A stretch of 64,000 nucleotides of DNA from Acanthaster planci (taxonomy: Eukaryota; Echinodermata; Asteroidea; Valvatida; Acanthasteridae). Made by a program: the position numbers and the translations under genes. How positions within the stretch are numbered: position 1 is the first letter of the stretch; each line of letters begins with the position of its first letter. This document shows positions 11,101 through 22,981 of this stretch, piece after piece. Under the pieces are notes generated by a model, which ran no database searches, was not told the DNA's origin, and saw only the letters and a program-made list of their open reading frames with translations. The stretch is from contig NW_019091361.1 in the NCBI RefSeq assembly GCF_001949145.1, positions 3,812,192-3,876,191 on the forward strand, given 5' to 3'.

Positions 11101-14100
11101 GTTATGCGAGGTCGAAGTCTGCTTTCCTTTCTGGTTTAATCACGCATAGGGTGAGGGGCCCAAATGCAACTTGAAGTTGCGCATACGCAAATTTAAAGTC
11201 GCGCGTATGCTAATTGCTTGGGACCAACTTGTGACCAATGAAAAGTGTTACTGTTGCATGGGACGCCTTAATTACAGGAAACCACAATTAGTTTGTCACT
11301 CTATCACAGCCTTCCGAACTGGTTGACCTTCTTCAATTTGCTGACAAATTTTCCTACCGCCACCCCAAATGCTCCTTCATGTGTTCTTATTGGGGAGGCA
11401 TCAATCCTGTTCTTTTTCTGGCTGGCAAATTTTGGCGGACCAGCAACCCAATTCATTGTGCATTTGCAGTTTTGGGATAAGACTGATCTCTTTTGTCTTG
11501 GAATTTTGTAACCTGACTATAGTATAGCGCCCCCCTTTGCCAAGTGGCTATACATGTACTCAAGACTGAATGTTCAACATCAGTGGGAAGACGAAATGTG
11601 TTGCACTAGCTGTGTATTTATGTAGGTAATTTCACTCCCGACTAAAATGCTCAACGTTATAGTGGGAAATTTTGTGATGATAATGTCATTTTAATAACTG
11701 AACGGACCTTTTGGTCCCGACATGGTTCGGGTCTGGTGTACCCATGGTTCGGGTCTGGTGTACCCATGGTTCGGGTCTGGTGTGCCCACGGTTTGGGTCC
11801 GGTGTACCCATTTCTTACTGTTCGGTTTGAATGAATAACATATTGCTAGTATGGTCGGAGTCTGAGTTTAATACTAGTTCTCATAAGTATGCCACACAGT
11901 GTACACAATGTATGTACATTTCGGTGCAAAAGGCCTGCACCAGAGTGGTCAGTCAAATGGAGTGCCTGTTAAGCTCTATATAAAATAGCCTAGGAATTTG
12001 CAAAGTGAAAAGAGGGCTCTTCTGCTAAATACCGTGCATTGTGTGTATGCTTCATGTGACCTATGCTGCAGTTGCATTTTGCTTAGCAGTATTTCGTGCT
12101 CATGCAGTCTCACCACTGTGACACTGGACCCAGGGGATCGGAGACCGTGGAGTATTCACAGAGAGTTTGGTGTGAGATATCTTTGGTTTTAACATCCTGT
12201 TTCCATTAGCTTCATGTGCTTATTGAAATTGGTTCTTCAAAATTAAGCGACACTGATATCCAGGAATTATAGATTACAGTATTCATTGCCAGTGTCACAG
12301 TTACACTACTAGCTGCTCAACGTCAAGTCGCAGAAGTAAATTCAAAGTATTAAACAAACACTCTATGTGTTCTTGAAAGATGCCATTTCAGAAGTTGTGC
12401 CTTGGGTAGGTATACCTTCTTTTTACCTGCCGTGTCACCACTCCGCCAAGTTGTTCCCTACCCAGAGAGCATATGTCAGAAATGGGACAATGTCTGTTAA
12501 TTGCAGGGAGTACACGAGCGCTAAGGCACGTGAGATGTACGGCATGAACAATGCCATCACCTGGGCCCGTGAAGAGCGGTGGGCGGGCAGACCGACCAAA
12601 CGCGTCAGTGGAATATATGACAAGCTGAAATCCCGAGGGGCCGAGTTCGGATTTCATTCAGGTGGGTATTGCATGATGGTTGATATAAAAAGCTATAATG
12701 GTCTGAGAGAGTAAACCCTCATCACTATCCACAAGTCTGACCCATATTTCAATCATAGCTTTCTTCGTAGTTTTTGGTGGATTCTGCCGAAATTTTCCAC
12801 ACTAAAATGAATTTTGAGAAAATGCAATAAAAGTTCTTGCATGAGTGCCCACAAATACTTATTATAAATATTAATTTGTTAATTGTCTTTACCCTGTTGT
12901 TCACACAAAAAAATCAATGTTGACTTCTGAAAAAGGGGAGAGTAAACAAATACACATATGTGATGTCAACCATCATTTGTATCTCAATTATGCATCTAGT
13001 TTTTAATGCCCATCAGCAGGTAAAGTGTCTTATACTTTGAAATTTTTGATTTTGTACCCAAGTGCATGAAATTAGAATTGTTTTGAAACTCCGTGAAGTA
13101 ATATCTCTGTGTCCAAAAAGTGCTTTTTATCCACTTTTGTGAAATCCCGGTAAGTCTCAAATGTCAAAGTACATATCGAGGTCCATGTGCAAACTCTGTT
13201 AGATCCTATATTATGAACAGCATATCAGTATTTAAGTTCGTGAGATACAGATTTTTTTTATTTACCATGAAATCACTTGTAGCGTGATACCTGATGACGT
13301 CATCGTGATGTCAAACTTGCATGCACTCACAAGGCAGATGCAGGAGGCAAATAGGGGCCATGCGTGGCCCCTCCATGTTTTAAAAAAAGAGAGAAAAGTG
13401 ATTTGTTTTCTCTTTTCCAGGTTTGTTCCTTCCACGGCGTGAAAAAAGCCTCTAGACGTAGCATCTCCCCCAGAAAGGCCCCAAAAAAATGACATGAGAA
13501 AACTTGAAAAATGTCTGACACCCCAACTCCCCCCCAAAATAAATTTGGCCCCCAGACAAAATTTCGTTTTAAGTCCACCCATGTGCACATCTAGGGATCA
13601 GGGGTGATGTTCTTGGTTTCAAGTTAATACATAGCATACAGTCTTGGAGAAAAGCCACAGAGAATCATCCAGAAAAAAAAAGGAAAGAGAAACTGAGATA
13701 GATCATTACAAACCCAAGAGGTGACCAGCAGTACTCGATCACCTCATTCCCCCGTGTATATATCTGCTGTGGTTGTTTTATCTTAGGCTGGGAACAGCCC
13801 CACTGGTTTGCACTGGATGGCGACGAGGCCGGGTACAAACCCAGTTTTCGTCGGTCCAACTGGTTTGAGCCGGTTGGGCGAGAGTACGAAATGGTGATGA
13901 AGCGAGCCGGGATCATCGACCTCAGCCCGTTTGCCAAGATTGAGGTGACGGGAAAAGACGCTTACGGATACCTGGACAGCCTGCTGGCCAACAAACTGCC
14001 GGCTGTAAGGACTATTATGTAGTTCCCTGCTTGTCTATAGTCCAATACTTCACATTTTACAAATATGGTTTGAGGGTGGATAGTAGATTTCAGCTCCCCA

Positions 14101-17100
14101 AGGTATTGGACACTAGGTCCCAATGTAAAATTGACCATTTGTAGATGTTTTTATATGTTTTTCACACCAGAGCTGTTTATAGAGAGACGAGAGTTCCGAC
14201 ATGAGTGTCTCAACTGTTGGAACCAATATGGTGGATTTACATCTGTGTACATGGACAATTAGCACACAGTAGCTGCGTTTTGTACTGCATACATAATGAA
14301 CAGCCATTTTGGTTCCAAAGTTTGAAATCTACTGTCTGTATACAGCTGTGCCACACATCTGACAATTTTAGTTGCCATTGAATCATCAGGAGCAAGAAAA
14401 GGCAGCACATGAACATGTGCAGCAATCTGTTCATGTGTACAGTGTTCGTATAGCATAACTAAGGTGATGCTGGTACATTCCTACTTTGCCCATGTGCACC
14501 ATTCCACCAAACTGTTTCCGGGGAGCACGGTTTAGCACAGTTACTATTGTTCCAGGGAAAAGTCAGTACGTTAGCATACACTACTCAAAAAAAAGTTAAG
14601 GACCACTCTTTTCTTAACTTGTAATTTTTTCCAAGTAATGTATGGGGTCTAGTTCTTTTATTTTTTGTTTGTCTAGATGGTGTTCTCGATTAAATAACTG
14701 AATAATAAAAAATGTTTCAAAACATCAAATGCACATTTTCAGCAAAAAGTGTGCACAAGATAAAAAGTGGTCCTCAACGTTTTTTGAGTAGTGTATGTTT
14801 GACTTGTAAGTTAATACTTACATATGCTCCTGGTAAATAACAGAAATGGTGACTAGAACCTGATGCTAAATGAACCAGTGAGAGTCCAGCTTTCGATCAT
14901 GAATATGTATGAGGTATGGTATTTTTCACAAGCCATCACATATAACAATAGTACTTTACCTTCAGCTGGAGGACAATAAGACAGGAATGTCTGTATTTAT
15001 GCATGAATATAAACATTTTTCAAGTTCCGATTGCATGGGATTTTGTGACCTTCACCTGTCGAAGTTTTATTAATTTTTATTTCTGGTAACGAGGGTTCTT
15101 CAAAAGTGCCCATCACAGGCTTCACAGTAGCTCACAGAATTAAGAAACCTGGCAATGAGCCCGTTTAAGTACAGCAGACACTGTTTGGTTTGGGTAAGAT
15201 AGTGTTGATAATTACTTCAATTTACCATACTTTGCTCTACACCACCAAATAAGCTAATGAAGGCATGTTCGGGGGTAGGGGAAATCCTTTAATGGTATTG
15301 CAACATGTGTCACAAAGGTGGAAAGTTAGGAAAGTATTGTTGGCCCACCTCGCACCCCTCTTCGCGTGAAGCCACTGCGATCATTTACGAAGTACTTGAC
15401 TGTGGCCACATATGAAACTTGGTTGTTGAATTTGTTGGCAGGATGCAATGCTCTGGAAATCTTGTCCACATTTGTTGAAACACCTGTGAGCATATTATAC
15501 ACAGATTCACCCTCTCTTCTCCTGTCGGTGAGGGTGCACTTGAACTGTGCCCGCTGAGAGTATCACAGTGCGGTCGAAGCTGCCTCCTGTCCCGACCGCC
15601 CCCCATCATTCTCAGGGGTGCACCTTTTGTTCTGTAATTACGCTACGGAGTGGAATAGATAGTGTCACCAGGTCAGTTAGAACCCTCGTGAGGTGGAAGC
15701 TTTGTTTCTAATGCAGCCAGGTCAACTAAACGCTGTCAACCAAAGTTAACAACCTGTAGAGTCACATTTCTCTATTATGGTGTATCCGATTCAAGGGTCC
15801 ATGGGAAGGGATAAAGGAATTAATTGTTTCCATACCGACTGTCCAATTATTGTCTTTGAAAGAATCCTCACCTAGCCCCCAGAGAAAGGTCACGTAGTTG
15901 TACCATTTTTAAAGCACTGGCATCCTCACCCCCCAAAAAAAATTGAAACCGGCAACATGTTAGGGGACCCCCCGCTTGGATACGCAACCTTTCTTTTACC
16001 AAACGTTGGTAATGATTAACCAATGTCCATATTTACATAAAAATTCCCAAGCACATATTTGTAGTGGGTATGGATGATTATCAGTATATGTCTCAGACAA
16101 GGAGTGATTCGCCCCTCTGCATATCACCGTACCTAGGTTGGTCAATGCGCCCTGTGCCATATGCTGTCACCCAAGGGAAAGGTCTACACTGAGGTTACAG
16201 TAAGCCGACTGGCAGAGAACAAGTTCCTGGTCATCACAGGTTCTGGCGTAGAGTTCCATGACCTAAGGTCGGCCTAGAGTATCAAAAATTCCCCTTTCTC
16301 CGTCTCGTATTAGGAAGAATGAAAATTCAACATAGGTTTCAAGTTGTAGAAAAAGGTTACCGTTACTTCACATTTGAAAAATAAAAATTAAATAAACAGC
16401 AAATTACCATGAATTTTGTTCGATTGCTTCATGGATGTATAAAAGAATATACTAAACAAAAATATTTTGAAATCACGGGAATAAGTTTGAGCGTTACCGG
16501 GAGCAATGAAGCATGCAAAGGGCTTGAACACCTTCAGAGTAAACTTTGAAATAAGTAATAATACTTTTAGTGTAAAATTGTTCAGTGTTATGACCGCTCC
16601 TCCAATCTGAAGATGTGTTTGTAACTTTCCAAAACCAGTTGGATGGAAGATTTTGCTTGGAAAGGCAACTACGAAGTCAGCTTAAACAACTTCACTGACA
16701 GCATGGCCTGTCTCTGCCTGGCAGGGCCGTTGTCTCGAGACGTGCTGGCTCTCATCACTGACGCCGACCTGACCAATGATGCATTCGCCTTCATGGACGT
16801 CAAGGATATCACTGTCGGCGATGTGCCCGTCACTGCTGTCCGAATCTCCTACACAGGTAATGCAAACCGACTTGAAGTCAGAACACAAGAGCATCATGAG
16901 ATCATCACGTTTATAACACCTCACCTTTAGATTCTGTATCTTGACTGGCTAAGAGCTTGTCACATGGCATTCACTTATTTATACTAATTTGCTGTACAAG
17001 ATCAAATGTACTATTCCAATAGCAGCCAAAGCACTACGGGCATCAGGTGCCAATGCATGTTACACAAGTGTACACATTCTATTTATTCCCAGCTGCTAAA

Positions 17101-19486
17101 AAAAGACACCACAGGGCTGGGTTGAAATTTCTTTGTTCGGGTGGTATGAAGAATTTCTCGTAAATTGTCAACAAATTTGTTTCAACAATTATTTAAGTTA
17201 CACTTATCAGTTATCACCTAATTCAAGAAGAATCTATGGGAGGGGATTTCTTTTAAACGTACACATTGTTTGCTTTGGTCTTGTGGTGTTGTAAAACTAT
17301 GGTTTCTGCAGCCTTTCTATTTTTCACATTATATTTTCCTCCAGCTTCACCTCAGGAATAGACTTATCGATGGACTGCCCTGGGACATAACTTCTGCCGC
17401 ATTACTCAAAGCAGTCAATATTTGTATAGAAGCTCAGAGGCATTTTGAAGTAAAATAGCTGTTTCTGTCATGAAGTAATAAAAAATATTGCCATTAATGG
17501 CTGTGTCATTTCTCTTTCAGACCTACTTGTTTTATGTCACTGGTAGTTTGGGTCATCTGGCTGATAGGCATCTGAAACTGGCATAATATTCTCACAGAAT
17601 TACCCCTCCCCCCCAAAAAAAAAATAAAACATGTCTCTGACATCCAAGGCCTTATTTTCAAATTATACAAAACAATGTATTTCCAGATATAGTAAACTTT
17701 CAAACTTTTGAATTTTGAAATCAGCAACCAATTAATTTGTTTTAAAAAAAAATGATTGTTTTCTCCTCAAGGCGAACTTGGCTGGGAGTTTTATCACAAG
17801 GCGGAGGACACAGCCAAGCTCTACGATGCTCTGCTTGAGGCAGGAAAGCCCTTGGGAGTTGGAGACTTTGGATTATACGCGATGAACGCCATGCGCATCG
17901 AAAAGGGATTTCGCATGTTGGGACAAGAGGTAATTATGGTGTCAAAGTTGAAGGACATTAAGCAAAGGCTTCAAACGGTAGCAATGGAAGAGTCCTGTTA
18001 ACTTAAAGACAGTTGCATGCATGTGTCAAGTCCCACAAAAGTCCCTGCTAGACCATCGCTAGTCATCTAGTCTCAAGCCAAGTTACAATATTCAAATGAT
18101 TTGTGACAGAAGCATTCCTTTGTCATTGTTCACCTTGTTTACATACATGTATGACTGGTCTCCTAGAAGGACTTGTTACTGCACTCATGGAAGGATTTGT
18201 AATGGGCTCATATCACCTGTGCTACTGGTTGCATTGCCATTTATACATGTATCTGTCTTCAAATATAGTTTGTGATTTTGTTGTGAAATCGTAACTGCTT
18301 TGACTGAATAGGTTTGATATGTTATGTTATGTTATAATAGGTTTTTTATGTGACTCTGAAAAAACTGTGATTTATCTTTCATCGTCTCTGAAGCAATGGA
18401 TCCTTCAGCATAGAAAGAGAAATATGTTAATGTAGAGAGAAAGATTTTTGTTATCTGCAGGTCCCGCTTGATTGGTGCCATTTGGTGATATCCTGTCCAA
18501 TAGAGTCAGTAGTTCTGCTGACTTGTCACATTTTAACGACGCAATTTGTTTGCCAAGTGGGGTCCTTTATTTATTAATTAAAGTTTTATCTGCTCATCCA
18601 ACATCACATTTAACGCCAATTATATGATGATAACGAGTGAGAAAGACAGTGAAGAAAGGTTCAGTTTTAGAGGTGGGAGGAAAACCCCGGATAAATGTTT
18701 TGGAGAAAACCCACGGACTCATGCAGGGACTGAACACCAAATCCACATGTGGACCAAGCTGGATTTGAACTGCGGCCCCCAGAGGTGGAAGGCGAGGGAA
18801 AAACACTACACAAACTTTATTTCTAACTGTTGAAGTTACATGTACATCACCCGCTGTTCCATGTTTTGTTTCACAGATGTCAATGGACAATAACCCATTT
18901 GAAGCTGGGTTGGATATATTCATCAAACTCAAAAAGGTCAGTCTGAGAAATAGGTCCTGCAAATGAGGATTCGAGCCAACTCCCACATCATTGAAGTAAG
19001 CTAGGCTTAAAATAAGAGAAAGCTTCAGAGTATTGTCACCAGAAAAAAAATGTCTCCACTTTTTCAGGAGGCCGACTTTGTTGGTAAGGCGGCCGTTCAG
19101 AAGATGAAAGACGAGGGACTTCAGCGTAAACTGGTTCTGCTGACGGTGCCCAACACTGACAATGTTGACCCTGAAGGCAACGAGACACTCTGGCTTAATG
19201 GCAAGGTGAAAGGAAATGTGATTCATGCTTCTGGTAGATTGGGGCAGTTTCTGAACATTACTTACTGGTTTCTGAACATTACTGGTAGGTTGTCGGCAAC
19301 ACCACGTCAGGCTGTTACAGCTACCACCTCGGCCAGAGCATCTGCTATGCTTACCTGCCCATGGAGCTGACGGCAGTTGGGACAGAGGTTGAAGTAGAGC
19401 TCTTGGGAAAGAGGTACCCCTCAACAGTGACCAAGGAGCCGCTGCTGCTCAAGGAGCAAGCCAGAAGGAGGCAGAAATCCGAATAA
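5009..19486 (+). CDS. DMGDH: Dimethylglycine dehydrogenase, mitochondrial (5'-partial, 13 exons)
   Basis: DMGDH oxidises N,N-dimethylglycine to sarcosine in the mitochondrial matrix during choline breakdown, passes electrons through FAD to ETF, and transfers the released one-carbon unit to tetrahydrofolate. Exons: 5009-5173, 6791-6995, 7684-7932, 9112-9310, 10115-10234, 12507-12661, 13787-14004, 16137-16267, 16639-16856, 17772-17929, 18877-18936, 19068-19205, 19289-19486. All introns are GT-AG, and the summed length (2214 nt) is in frame to the TAA at 19484. The 737 residues align along their length with animal DMGDH rather than sarcosine dehydrogenase or PDPR, for example [17 protein letters not shown] and [12 protein letters not shown]. 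The oxidoreductase domain spans exons 1-5 and the folate-binding GCV_T module exons 7-13. Animal enzymes are about 860 residues, so the transit peptide, Rossmann GxGxxG and flavin-attachment histidine lie upstream of the window or are lost behind the DIRS insertion. Confidence 0.93.
6791..6995 (+). CDS. DMGDH: DMGDH exon 2
   Basis: Starts [17 protein letters not shown], a family-diagnostic block, and ends in VVNAAG, the second FAD-contact segment of the oxidoreductase fold. Leaves in phase 1. Confidence 0.93.
7684..7932 (+). CDS. DMGDH: DMGDH exon 3
   Basis: Encodes [16 protein letters not shown], then an [14 protein letters not shown] block and [17 protein letters not shown], all characteristic of the DMGDH substrate domain. 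Phase 1 in and out (G codon split at both ends). Confidence 0.93.
9112..9310 (+). CDS. DMGDH: DMGDH exon 4
   Basis: Encodes [17 protein letters not shown] and [18 protein letters not shown]. The TPD-MIGP block is the conserved substrate-side loop of the oxidoreductase family. Leaves in phase 2. Confidence 0.93.
9581..9622. repeat. Perfect 19-bp inverted repeat (hairpin) in DMGDH intron
   Basis: The arm GTACACATTGTGATTGTAT is followed by a four-base spacer and its exact reverse complement. It lies in the intron after exon 4. I see no element boundaries around it. Confidence 0.9.
10115..10234 (+). CDS. DMGDH: DMGDH exon 5
   Basis: Encodes [17 protein letters not shown], the C-terminal FAD-binding segment, and ends at [12 protein letters not shown]. 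Phase 2 in and out. Confidence 0.92.
11721..11808. repeat. 22-bp minisatellite, four units
   Basis: The unit CATGGTTCGGGTCTGGTGTA plus CC repeats four times head to tail, the fourth with a few substitutions, in the intron between DMGDH exons 5 and 6. Confidence 0.95.
12507..12661 (+). CDS. DMGDH: DMGDH exon 6
   Basis: Encodes the interdomain segment [15 protein letters not shown] through [14 protein letters not shown] to GFHSG. Phase 2 in, phase 1 out. Confidence 0.92.
13370..13580. repeat. Dispersed C-rich/A-rich repeat, related to 57190-57350
   Basis: A segment with alternating C-runs and A-runs and the phrase 'tccttcca.ggcgtgaaaaaagcc' resembles 57230-57350 ('ttcttccaaagcgtgtaaaaagcc' then a C-run). 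The two appear to be diverged members of one dispersed repeat family. The one at 57 kb is absent from the matching place in the other duplication copy. Class unknown. Confidence 0.4.
13787..14004 (+). CDS. DMGDH: DMGDH exon 7
   Basis: Encodes [20 protein letters not shown] and the start of the folate-binding GCV_T-like domain ([19 protein letters not shown]). Phase 1 in, phase 0 out. Confidence 0.93.
14579..14793. mobile_element. MITE with ~30-bp terminal inverted repeats, TA target site
   Basis: Begins CACTACTCAAAAAAAAGTTA and ends in the near reverse complement, ...TTTTTTGAGTAGTG. The ~30-bp arms also share GAGGACCACTxTT. A TA dinucleotide flanks each side (14577-14578, 14794-14795), which is typical of Tc1/mariner-related elements. 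The 215-bp body is AT-rich and carries no transposase, so it is non-autonomous. It sits in the intron after DMGDH exon 7. Confidence 0.85.
16137..16267 (+). CDS. DMGDH: DMGDH exon 8 (no long ORF)
   Basis: Short exon found by protein reading: [17 protein letters not shown] followed by a [19 protein letters not shown] segment, matching the family's SHMLTPKG block. Acceptor AG 16135-16136, donor GT 16268-16269, phase 0 in and 2 out. Confidence 0.9.
16639..16856 (+). CDS. DMGDH: DMGDH exon 9
   Basis: Encodes [13 protein letters not shown], an [12 protein letters not shown] block and [10 protein letters not shown], the central GCV_T folate-site strand. Phase 2 in, 1 out. Confidence 0.93.
17772..17929 (+). 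CDS. DMGDH: DMGDH exon 10
   Basis: Encodes [20 protein letters not shown] and [17 protein letters not shown], with the GE-GWE and MR-EK-FR motifs of GCV_T domains. Ends in phase 0. Confidence 0.93.
18660..18812 (-). mobile_element. tRNA-derived SINE fragment
   Basis: On the minus strand the segment reads a tRNA B-box-like GCAGTTCAAATCCAGC (18758-18775) followed by a body with GTGGGTTTTCTCC and GGGGTTTTCCTCCCACCTC, wording shared with the SINE-like copies at 26606 and 34199. No A box is clear, so it is probably 5'-truncated. Located in the intron before DMGDH exon 11. Confidence 0.55.
18877..18936 (+). CDS. DMGDH: DMGDH exon 11 (20 codons)
   Basis: Twenty codons, [20 protein letters not shown], matching the family's NP-EAGL-FVKL block. 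Flanked by AG (18875-18876) and GT (18937), phase 0 both ends. Confidence 0.88.
19068..19205 (+). CDS. DMGDH: DMGDH exon 12
   Basis: Encodes [17 protein letters not shown], a KLVLLTVP block and [15 protein letters not shown]. Ends at a GTGAAA donor of an 83-base intron; reading straight through would break the protein. Confidence 0.9.
19289..19486 (+). CDS. DMGDH: DMGDH exon 13, C-terminus
   Basis: Encodes [17 protein letters not shown], then a [19 protein letters not shown] segment and a basic tail ending at TAA 19484-19486. Joining here restores the family wording [11 protein letters not shown] exactly, which fixes the acceptor at TAG 19286-19288. A possible poly(A) signal AATAAA is at 20025-20030. 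Confidence 0.9.
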   Translation, partial: VVGNTTSGCYSYHLGQSICYAYLPMELTAVGTEVEVELLGKRYPSTVTKEPLLLKEQARRRQKSE

Positions 19487-22400
19487 GAGGTGAGAGTGTT
19501 CAGCCATCGGATCAATGCTTGCGTAATACGTATTTTAAAAGAACGGTGCAGTTAACTTTTCTAAGAATCATTTTTGTGCACGTTTAAACTCTTCTTCGGT
19601 GTATGAACGCTGCAATCTCTTGGGGGTTCAGTGAACTATAAACACTCAAAATTGACCAAGCTTTTCCAGACAAGTGAGGGCGCTGTGATGTAAATCCAGG
19701 AAGACACTGTTGAGTTTGTACATGTGTGATTTCATGTTCACATTTTGAATCCCAAATTAGCTCTATGAAACAATTCTCAGAAAAAGTTGATCACTGGCCT
19801 TTTGCAATTATGCATTGTACAACAATACTTGCCAAAGGAAATTGAAATGTTCTGTAGGGAAGTATAAAAAAATCTATCAATGTTCTGTGCACAAATCAAT
19901 GCAACATTACGTTTCAGCGTCTTGGATTACATCACAGTTTTGCTCATGAATATCCAAATTTATATTAGCACAAACATCAAAAGAGAACCGAAAATGAAGA
20001 TAAAAATAGCAATATAAAATTAAAAATAAAATTAATTAAAACACAGGGCAATTTTAAGGATTTTTGTAAAATATTTCTACTATATGGTCCCTTTAACAAG
20101 ATTAAAAAATCAGTGCAAGGGGTTTCGGACAGTTGCAGACATTTTTGAAATTTAAAGGGGTCATGTGATCATCGTGGCAATCCGATCTAACACCCCAAGG
20201 CTACAAATTGTGTAATTTGCGTTAAAGAAGTGAATGTGTGTTCATACCGTACAGGCCAGGGTGTCTATCTGCCCAAGAATTTAAACTGCAAGCTGGTTTC
20301 CTATCTCCCTTCACATTCTAGACTTTGTGAAGAGGGAGTGGGGACCATTCCGGAAGTGATGGGAAGTCTTACCTTACTTGTTATCACATGCAGTCAATGA
20401 ATGACAACTGAGATTCCTTTATCTTTGAACAAAGAAAATGCTTCCCTTTTTTAAATAAAGCAAGGTAACTAGCCTGCGTAACTTCTAAAGAGAACCTCTC
20501 TAAATACGAAAGAGCGAAACTAGGGACAAGACAATTTAGAGTGAAATCACTCTCAATTGAGATTGAAATACTCTGACAAAAATAATCACTTCAGTCGGAG
20601 TTCGAGTGAAACTGGATCTTTTCGACTGAAGAAATTTCACTCTAAAACGTCTGGTCCCTAGTTTCCGACTAATGCAGGAGTGAATTTTCACTCTTTGGAA
20701 TTTAGAGCGCATTCATCTCTTATTTTGACTTTTCTACAATAAAAAGGTTTATAAATGAAGTAAAGTGTTTGGACATAAGATTTGAAGATGTATTCACACT
20801 CCAGGCTCCGAGTGTAAAATATCATGTGAGTAATTAAAGATAGTATTAGAACCCGTGGAGTTCTAGCATAGGTACGTGTCACATCCAAGTGGGGGCCTTC
20901 ATTTTTCTGTACATCGTATTAAAACTTCAGAGACAGCTCACGACAATGAGTTAGTTTTACCCAAAAAACTGAAATATTTGTGCAAAAAAAGAGGTAATAC
21001 TATTACCATTTATGCTCTAGGCAGGGCATATTGGGCACAGACATAGATATAAGGAACGCTGTGGTTGTTGATTCTCCTACAAGAATCAATTAAAATAAGG
21101 TTCCTAACACTGCCGCATGTGGACCTAGACCACGGCGTTTGATTTTATAATTGTCTCTCCTGAGAAGAATTACAAAGGAACTGTATTAGGAATTTCCGAT
21201 GTTGTCAAGCCCATCACATGTCCTTGGAAGTCGGCAAACCCTTCCAAGCCATCGGATGGCAAGTCAAGTCACTCATTAGTCAACAGTGGCATTCCTTTGT
21301 CATTGTTCACCTTGTCACCTATGGCAGGACGAGTGATAAACTCATTGGCAATACTGTACTGTTAGTTTTGTCTCATTTTTTCAGTGGGTTCTTCAAAGCT
21401 CAAAATTTTGGACGGCCAAGCAACCCTGTTTATGCAAAGTAATTTGAGACCAGTTTTTCGTGCGAGAAGGGAAGGGGACTTGATTTTCATGAATGCATTG
21501 ATAAATGCATGATGGGTTTTGTAAGTGTCAGTGCAGAACCGTCGCTCAAGATTGTGATCATTGTGCCCTTTGAAAATGTTTTCTTGCGCCAGTGTTCAAA
21601 AAGAGAGTTGTATGTCTGCATTTGACAGAACAGATATCAGTGTTGGGCAATTAATTAATGAGGACACTTGAAATCATTGTATCTGATACATGCAAGTATT
21701 GTATTCAGCAAAACAGCGTAATGTGACATAAAACTGCCCAGTGTCTTCACGATATCCTGCCCGTTTTGTGATGTATGGCAAATCAGGATTCAGATGATAA
21801 TGCCAGGTATTGAAAAATGTATGGGAGGATCTGGAACCAATTTGTTTTCTTCAAAATTCGTTACATTTTCGAATCATCATTTCTTATTGTTTCCAATCAA
21901 GGCTAAGGCGACACGTCACAGCAACGTTTCTATCATTTTGTTTCTGAAATTGTCGTCATCAAACAGTAATCTTTTAACATATTATTCATGTAATGTATCC
22001 TTTTTTCGGACTGAATATTTTTAATCCAATTTAGCTTACTTCAAAAGTGTATTTCATACAAATAAATATTTTAATTAGATCAGAGGATCATAAAAATAAA
22101 GATATGAAATTTCAAGTCAATAAGAATTTTTGTCGACTCCATCACTACAAGTTAATTTGTAGTTGCAGTGTATAAGACCGACTCAAGACAAAATTTGAAA
22201 CTGAGGCAGCAGAAATCGGGCAGTATTTACACATGCATTTCTGGAATAATGACATCACAGAATTTTGATGTTATTGGAAACCTTCGTGGTCTAATTATTA
22301 GTTTAATGCGATAACATCTCTGAATGACGTGACGAAGTCAAATAACGTGAAGAAAGAGGAAAACAAGGCATCTGGAAATTCCCTTCAGTCACTTCACGAT

Positions 22401-22981
22401 AATGGTGTTGTTATTGTGAAACTTCACAAAACAAACAGTTTGTGTTGAAATCAAGGCCATGTGACTTTTGGTCGTAATGAGCAGTTCGGTGTGGCCCTGC
22501 GCGGATTTGGGCACATGCTTGACCGTGAATGACCATGCTTTAAAATACCAAACTGGGTCATAGGTAATGTTGCCCAAAATGCAGTCTACCAGGTCTCAAA
22601 ATAATGTAAAATGTGCTACCTCATTTAATTCAGTGTTTAAATTTTGACCTTAAAGAACTTGAAATTTGATACTTGTTAGCTTATGATCATAGAGCTCTAG
22701 GCCTATGTTATGATTATCGGCATTCAATACGAGATTTCGATATAAAAAGGAAGGAAACAAACAATAATGAAGTGAAGAAAGGGGTTAAAAATTACCAGTA
22801 TGCTTGAAATACTTCGGAATTTCACACCTCCCCTTCCACCGTTGATACTTCGTCAGTTTGCTGCAGCAGATTTCGAACGAATAGGTCAGTACCCCCAAGC
22901 TTCTTGATACGCCACTGGCACGGTACGAACTGGACGCGTGCGCAAATGATGCCAAAAAATCCCTGCAAATCAGTGAAAAAC
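19487..22981. other. Intergenic stretch downstream of DMGDH
   Basis: No gene recognised. It probably begins with the DMGDH 3' untranslated region (AATAAA at 20025 and 20454). It contains the palindromic element at 20516-20665. A ~25-base phrase around 21290-21315 (ATTCCTTTGTCATTGTTCAC) also occurs at 18113-18137, so some dispersed repeat is present. Confidence 0.5.
20516..20665. mobile_element. Short inverted-repeat element (MITE-like)
   Basis: Arm 20516-20547 (GAAACTAGGGACAAGACAAT..) pairs with 20634-20665 over 32 bases with about three mismatches. The interior is short and non-coding. Outer boundaries and target duplication are not clear, so the true ends may lie a little outside. Confidence 0.65.
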
